From Symsagittifera roscoffensis (lineage: Eukaryota > Xenacoelomorpha > Acoela > Convolutidae), in contig NC_087062.1 in assembly GCF_963678635.1 (NCBI RefSeq), forward strand, positions 56,745,970-56,809,969: 64,000 nt of DNA, in the 5' to 3' direction. Both the position numbers and the translations under genes were made by a program. The notes under the pieces were generated by a model, which made no database searches, was not told the DNA's origin, and worked only from the letters and a program-made list of their open reading frames with translations. This document shows, in pieces, positions 63,511 to 64,000 of this stretch; the stretch's first letter is position 1; each line of letters opens with the position of its first letter.

Positions 63511-63547
63511 TGAGGCATGCTATAGATAGATCAAATAGCATGCCTCA
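63511..63547. repeat. Perfect 13-bp inverted repeat
   Basis: TGAGGCATGCTAT and its exact inverse are separated by 11 bases, at the junction between the hAT-like insertion and the resumed 540-bp repeat. Confidence 0.85.
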
Positions 63548-64000
63548 TTCCAATTTGGAACAATTTATTAGGACGGATTAAATTTCAGCTTACAAGTTAA
63601 TAGCACGAAATATTTCAAGCGTTTAATTTCCCAAATTAGCAAAATTAGCAATACTTAAACCCCTATAATTTTACGAAAAATGATCACAGGTTACATATCT
63701 TATAAAATTTGAGCTAGGAAAAATACTTTATCTTTTGGACGATGAAACCACTTCCGCCAAAACTTGCTAATTAAAAAGTCGAAATTTATCTGGAGATAAA
63801 AAAAACACCCCGTGCACAAACATTCGTCATTTTCTTCGCAAATAGTCGGAGAATTTACATCAGTAAAATTGTTTAAAATAAAACATACAAGCTGTAAAGT
63901 AGAAAAGTAAGTCTATTTGCATGACTAAAAAAATGAAATTTATTCAAAGAAAAATTTTCAGCTAAAAAACAAAGAGTTATTATAAGAATGCTGCAACAAG

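Larger units (their letters stand above)
62794..63870 (-). repeat. 540-bp repeat, minus strand, split by a hAT-like insertion
   Basis: The left part (62,794-62,960) has TTCTTGTATCAAGGCGAAGC (hairpin CAAGGCGAAGCCTTG with compensating changes) and the CAAACACGCTATTTAAAATA block. The right part (63,511-63,870) resumes with ATGAGGCATGC, GGACGGATTAAATTTCAGC, CCCCTATAATTTTACG and GAAATTTATCTGGAG, to CAAACATTCGTCATTTTC. The inserted hAT-like element occupies 62,962-63,500. Confidence 0.7.

Noticed and set aside
63230-63529. ORFs ending in poly-Pro/Gly
   Set aside because: Created by the C run of the hAT-like element.

Overview
This is a eukaryotic, AT-rich, intron-containing genomic window. It is almost certainly from an invertebrate metazoan: genes are split by canonical GT-AG introns from 48 bp to more than 10 kb, and the spaces between exons are filled with LINEs, a Ty3/Gypsy relic, tRNA-derived SINEs and several families of short non-autonomous DNA elements. 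I see no bacterial-type operons, CRISPR arrays or intact tRNA/rRNA genes. I cannot name the species from the sequence.

Three host genes can be assembled exon by exon. (1) On the minus strand at 1.7-4.15 kb is an FkbM-family methyltransferase with an N-terminal membrane anchor. (2) On the minus strand from 50.7 kb down to 20.7 kb is an M1 (aminopeptidase N/ERAP-like) gene. Fifteen exons with matching splice phases encode about 834 residues, and the chain is cut at its 3' side by a 200-base assembly gap. (3) On the plus strand at 51.97-58.87 kb is a chymotrypsin-fold serine protease homologue of five exons. Genes 2 and 3 are arranged head to head. Both keep the fold signatures and open frames of peptidases but have lost their catalytic residues: HExxH is RSLVS and GAMEN is CAPEK in the M1 protein, and His, Asp and Ser are Glu, Ala and Phe in the serine protease homologue. 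A divergent pair of apparently inactive peptidase homologues is the most interesting biology in the window.

Mobile DNA, left to right: a tRNA-derived SINE (1.24 kb); two small MULE-like MITEs (3.6 and 4.7 kb); a decayed Ty3/Gypsy element (6.57-9.73 kb); a decayed non-LTR element (11.6-13.9 kb); a fairly young CR1/L2-type LINE with a PHD-finger ORF1 (15.47-19.19 kb); a 322-bp tandem duplication beside the gap; a second non-LTR LINE ending in an (AGT)n tail (23.8-27.66 kb); many copies of a roughly 540-bp repeat ending in a perfect hairpin (28-43 kb, plus both window edges); a set of hAT-like elements beginning CAGGRGCGGAT; a tandemly duplicated 1.2-kb block (39.9-42.4 kb); a 1.7-kb Mutator-like element with a perfect 9-bp target duplication in an intron of the serine protease homologue (55.5-57.2 kb); a separate FLYWCH zinc-finger ORF (59 kb); and a GCGAC-rich degenerate repeat block (59.9-61.0 kb).

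The M1 gene is long mainly because its introns host these elements. The exons themselves are GC-richer and open, which argues that the genes are maintained.
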